Source: Tolypeutes matacus
Taxonomy: Eukaryota; Chordata; Mammalia; Cingulata; Chlamyphoridae
DNA length: 64,000 bases
Reading direction: 5' to 3'
Assembly: GCA_026826555.1 (NCBI GenBank)
Contig: JAKSZT010033094.1
Coordinates: forward strand, 1,107,799-1,171,798
Shown: positions 60,786 through 64,000 of the stretch, one piece after another
Layout of the letters: every line of letters begins with the position of its first letter
Position numbering within the stretch: position 1 is the stretch's first letter
Program-made: the position numbers and the translations under genes
Notes under the pieces: generated by a model
The model's database searches: none
The model's input: only the letters and a program-made list of their open reading frames with translations
Told to the model about the DNA's origin: nothing

Positions 60786-61370
60786 TGTATTAGTCAGCTA
60801 AAGGGGTGCTGATGCAAAATATCAGAAATTGGTTCATCTTTATAAAGGGTATTTCTTTGGGGTAGAAGCTTACAGTTACCAGGCCATAAGCATAAGCTTC
60901 TTCCTTCACCAAAGTCTGTTGCCATGTGTTAGAGCAAGACAGCTGTCAACATTTGCCAGGATTCAGGCTTCTTGGGTTCCTCTCTTCCCAGGGCTGCATT
61001 TCTCTCTGGGCTTAGCTCCTCTGGTTCCTCCACAAGGTCAGCTGTAGACTATGAGGCTCTCTAGGCTTTGCCTTTCTCCATAACCCCAGCTGTGAACTGT
61101 CAGGTAAATGGCTCGTCTCTTTTCTCGGGACCTTCTCTCCTTCCTTATCAAAACCCTAACGTCAAAACTACTACAAGTCTGTCTTTTGCCATACCTTTTT
61201 ATCTTTGAGACCCCACCCACCAAGGGGTGGGGCTCAACACCCTACTGACATGACCCAGTCAATGCCCTAATCATAACTTAATCATGCCCAGATTAACAGA
61301 CCAGTTTACAAGCATAATCCAATATATATTTTTGGACTTCATAACTGTATCAAACTGCCAAACTGCTACA
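60786..61370 (-). mobile_element. 3' LTR of the MaLR-like provirus (family A)
   Basis: It is 585 bp and reverse to the 2.3-kb LTR. Plus strand TGTATTAGTCAGCTAAAGGG to CAAACTGCTACA. About 90-93% alike by eye to 63479-64000. A purine tract AGAGAATGGAG on the minus strand (61371-61381) abuts it, as expected for a 3' LTR. Confidence 0.9.
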
Positions 61371-61663
61371 CTCCATTCTCTGAATTCCAAAAATACATTA
61401 CAATATTCAAAAAAACCTTAAATCGGTAACAATGCAAGTACAAAATCATATCATAATCAGTTTAAAGAAATACAGTCCATCTTGAGGCAAAGTCCTATCT
61501 GTTGTAGACCTCTGAAACTTACAAAATCATTTAACTGCTTCCAATACACAAATGTAAAGACAAAGGATAAACATTTTCATTATCATAAGGAGAAATTGGG
61601 AGGGAAACATGAGTCAGGTCCTCTACAGTTCAGTAAACCTACAGGACATACTTCATTAGATGT

Positions 61664-62207
61664 TGTAGCCATAGGGCAATTTGATGTAATTGTGAATTCC
61701 AAAAATATAATTGGATCATGCTTGTAAACTGATCTGTTAATCTGGGCATGATTAAGTTATGATTAGGGCGTTGACTGGGCCACGTCAGTAGGGCATTGAA
61801 CCTCACCCCTTGGTGGGTGAGGAATCAAATATAAAAGGCATGGCAAGAACAGAGTTGAAGCAGTTTTTGAGAAGCAGTTTTGATGTTGGAGTTTTGATGT
61901 TGGAGAGAAGGCCGCAGGAGAAGAGAAGTGAGCGGTTCACCTGATAGTCTAGTCTTGTGGAGGAACCAGAAGAGCTAAGCCTGGATAGAAACACAGCCCC
62001 GAGAAGAGAGGAACCCAAGAAGCCTGAACCCTGGCAAACATCGGCAGCTGTCTTGCTCCAACACGTGGCAATGGACTTTGGTGAGAGAAGAAACTTAACG
62101 CTTTATGGCCTGGTATCTGTGGATTTCTACCCCAAATAAATACCCTTGATAAAGACCAACTCATTTTTTGGTATTTCACATTAGCACCCCTTTGGCTGAC
62201 TAATTCA
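61664..62207 (+). mobile_element. Solo LTR, family A, nested in the provirus
   Basis: TGTAGCCATAGGGCAATTTG to GGCTGACTAATTCA, 544 bp, closest in wording to the LTR at 2348-2864. Perfect 5-bp duplication GATGT at 61659-61663 and 62208-62212. Opposite in orientation to the host provirus. Confidence 0.93.
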
Positions 62208-62299
62208 GATGTCAAAGTCTGAGAGTCATTCTTAAGACAATGGTTTCTTCTTCCTGGGGCCACATGCAGACCCACCCTTTCCACAGGCTTGCCCAATGG

Positions 62300-63381
62300 C
62301 CATTTTCTTGGTTCCACCCTCATCAAGCATCTGGGTGCCGACCAAGCTCCAGACCTCACCATCCAAGAATGTTGGGGTGGTTGCCACACCTTACCCAATA
62401 TTTGGGTTAGAGTCTTAGCCCCCCTAGTACAGTGAGGTGAAGAAAACATTCTCCCTAACTTTTGGCATACAGACTCAACCCTCTCCAAGCAATGAGTTGA
62501 CCACCTGGCCTTCCCTAATCCATCAGGGACAGGCACACCCCTCTCAGACCTATGGGGTGCTGATCTTAACTGCCCTAATCTTTGAGGAATGTGCTGAACC
62601 CTCTCTGTACCCTGGGGCAGAAAACTCTCCCAGAACATCAGGTGGGAACATCCACCCTCTTCAACTGCTGGGACAAACTCACCCTCTCTGTACACATGGG
62701 TGGGGCTCCTCTCTTGGCCCAAGGTGATGTCTTAATTCCAGATCTCAGCTTCCATGGTTTTCTCCTTAAAGCTGTTTCTTCTTCAATCTCTCCTTTCCAT
62801 GTCCCTTTTAGTCCAAGCTGACAGTGGTATTGTTCATACAGTGCTCTCAAAAGCCTTGTTGGTTTAGCATGCAAGAAACAGGGGTCCAAGCCATCAGACA
62901 GTAAGGCTTTCCACAAGTCTTTCCGAGATAACTGCATCTTCAATCCTGATTTACAAGGTCCAGGTTTAGCTAAGTCTTCAAATGGGGCACTTTCATCTGG
63001 GAACTTGATTTCCAGAGACTCAGAAGTTCTGGAATCAGTTTCTGTTTTCTTTGTGCCCAAAAGTTCACTCCTCAGTGTATTTCTCTTGACTAGCATTTTG
63101 CTATAAGCTGCAAGGAGAAGCCAAGCAACATTCTCTGAGTTTACTTTGGAAAGTTCTTCAGCTAAATTCTGAGGTTCACCATTTTCAAATTCTGTCTTCC
63201 ATAAAACACCAGGAGTTAATCTTGCTAAGTTCTCTGCAACTTTAAAACATGGATCACCTTTCCTCCAGTTTCCAAAAATGGTTTCATCATTTACTTCCAA
63301 GGCATCATAAAAAGTCTTTTTAGCATCCATATTGCTATCAACAGTCTCTTTAAAGCAATCGAGGCCTTTTCCATCAAGCAT
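62300..63381 (-). pseudogene. Gag-like internal ORF with 60-bp repeats
   Basis: An open run of 247 residues (62638-63381) begins MLDGKGLDCFKETVDSNMDA and includes NVAWLLLAAYSKMLVKRN. It may be the gag-like product of this family; I do not recognise a catalytic motif. Its end and a second frame (to about 62300) contain 20-residue units: LGQLRSAPHRSERGVPVPDG, LGKARWSTHCLERVESVCQK and LGRMFSSPHCTRGAKTLTQI, each starting Leu-Gly. One frameshift near 62640 joins the two frames. The function is unknown; gag is inferred from position after the primer site. Confidence 0.55.
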
Positions 63382-63457
63382 TTCACAATTCCTCCAAAAA
63401 ATACCCCTTAACCATTTATAAAATCATTCCAACATTTTGGTAATTGCAAAAGCACTA

Positions 63458-63473
63458 CTCCACTCCGGTACCA
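63458..63473 (-). promoter_or_regulatory. tRNA-Leu-type primer binding site
   Basis: The minus strand reads TGGTACCGGAGTGGAG five bases inside the LTR. It matches the complement of a tRNA-Leu(UAA) 3' end, TGGTACCAGGAGTGGGG, except one missing A and one G-to-A. A Leu primer is typical of the ERVL/MaLR group. Confidence 0.72.
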
Positions 63474-63478
63474 AATTC

Positions 63479-64000
63479 TGTATTAGTCAGCCAAAGGGGT
63501 GCTGATGCAAAATACCAGAAATCAGTTGGTTTTTATAAAAGGTATTTATTTGGGGTAGAAGTCCACAGTCACCGGGCCATAAAACCTAAGTTTCTTCCCT
63601 CACCGAAGTACATTGCCATGTGTTGGAGCAAGACAGCTGTCGACACTTGCCAGGGTTCAGGCTTCTTGGGTTCCTCTCTTCCCGGGACTGTATTTCTCTC
63701 TGGGCTTAGCTCCTCTGGTTCCTCCACAAGGTTAGCTGTAGGCTATGAGGCTCTCTAGGCTTTGCCTTTCTCCATAACACCAGCTGTGAACTGTCAGGTG
63801 AATGGCTCGACTCTTTTCTCGGTGCCTTCTCCCCTTCCTCATCAAAACCCCAACATCAAAACTACTACAAGTCTGTCTTTTGCCATACCTTTTTATCTTT
63901 GAGACCCCACCCACCAAGGGGTGGGGCTCAACACCCTACTGACATGACCCAGTCAATGCCCTAATCATAACTTAATCATGCCCAGATTAATAGACCAGTT
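63479..64000 (-). mobile_element. 5' LTR of the MaLR-like provirus, cut by the window end
   Basis: Plus strand TGTATTAGTCAGCCAAAGGG onward, parallel to 60786-61308. About 60 bp are expected beyond 64000. Confidence 0.9.

Larger units (their letters stand above)
60786..64000 (-). mobile_element. MaLR/ERVL-like non-autonomous provirus
   Basis: Minus-strand order: 5' LTR (63479 to beyond 64000), primer site, internal region 63478-62208, an antiparallel solo LTR insertion (61664-62207), internal region 61658-61371, purine tract, 3' LTR. No protease, RT or integrase text was seen, so it depended on another element. The left flank GGTGG (60781-60785) should recur beyond the window. It sits inside the ERV integrase region. 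Confidence 0.85.

Overview
This is mammalian nuclear DNA with no intact host gene in view. I found no open reading frame that looks like a functioning cellular protein and no RNA gene, CRISPR array or operon. The window is a dense, nested pile of retroelements with two recognisable processed pseudogenes. The source looks xenarthran, most likely an armadillo-like species. The main clue is the many copies of a tRNA-derived SINE with a (TTTA)n/AAGATTTTATTTA tail and a CCTCCCATATGG...GAGCCACAGCCGCTTCCC core, which resembles the DAS SINEs of Xenarthra. The species is inferred, not proven.

Layout. 1-2.3 kb: a chimeric retropseudogene on the minus strand, joining a piece of DPM1 to the 3' end of PTP4A1. 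2.35-2.86 kb: a solo LTR. 2.9-8.8 kb: mostly unassigned sequence with two polypyrimidine-rich stretches and one compound SINE. 8.8-16.1 kb: a decayed ERV-L-type provirus on the minus strand (LTR, gag-like region, protease, RT, RNase H, integrase, dUTPase, LTR), itself hit by L1 fragments and a SINE and containing a 100-N assembly gap. 16.1-18.8 kb: plus-strand L1 pieces split by a second LTR family. 18.8-21.2 kb: unassigned. 21.2-23.8 kb: LTR fragment, then an RFK (riboflavin kinase) processed pseudogene inserted into an L1. 23.8-33.3 kb: L1 pieces including one nearly full-length L1 (5' UTR, ORF1, ORF2, 3' UTR) on the minus strand. 33.3-58 kb: stacked minus-strand L1s repeatedly interrupted by SINEs, by solo LTRs of one family and by an unidentified 1.45-kb retro-insert. 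58-60.8 kb: 3' part of a second ERV (integrase, env, LTR), minus strand. 60.8-64 kb: a MaLR/ERVL-like non-autonomous provirus, minus strand, inserted into that ERV and carrying an antiparallel solo LTR inside it; its 5' LTR runs off the window.

The elements do not work together as a system. Their value is as a record of insertion order: many insertions have readable target-site duplications (5 bp for LTR elements, 8-17 bp for L1 and SINE insertions), so relative ages can be read directly. I did not find a convincing new biological system. The best candidates for a second look are the chimeric retropseudogene, the MaLR-like provirus with 60-bp internal repeats and a tRNA-Leu-type primer site, and the 54.2-55.7 kb insert with a perfect 16-bp hairpin and a local duplication.
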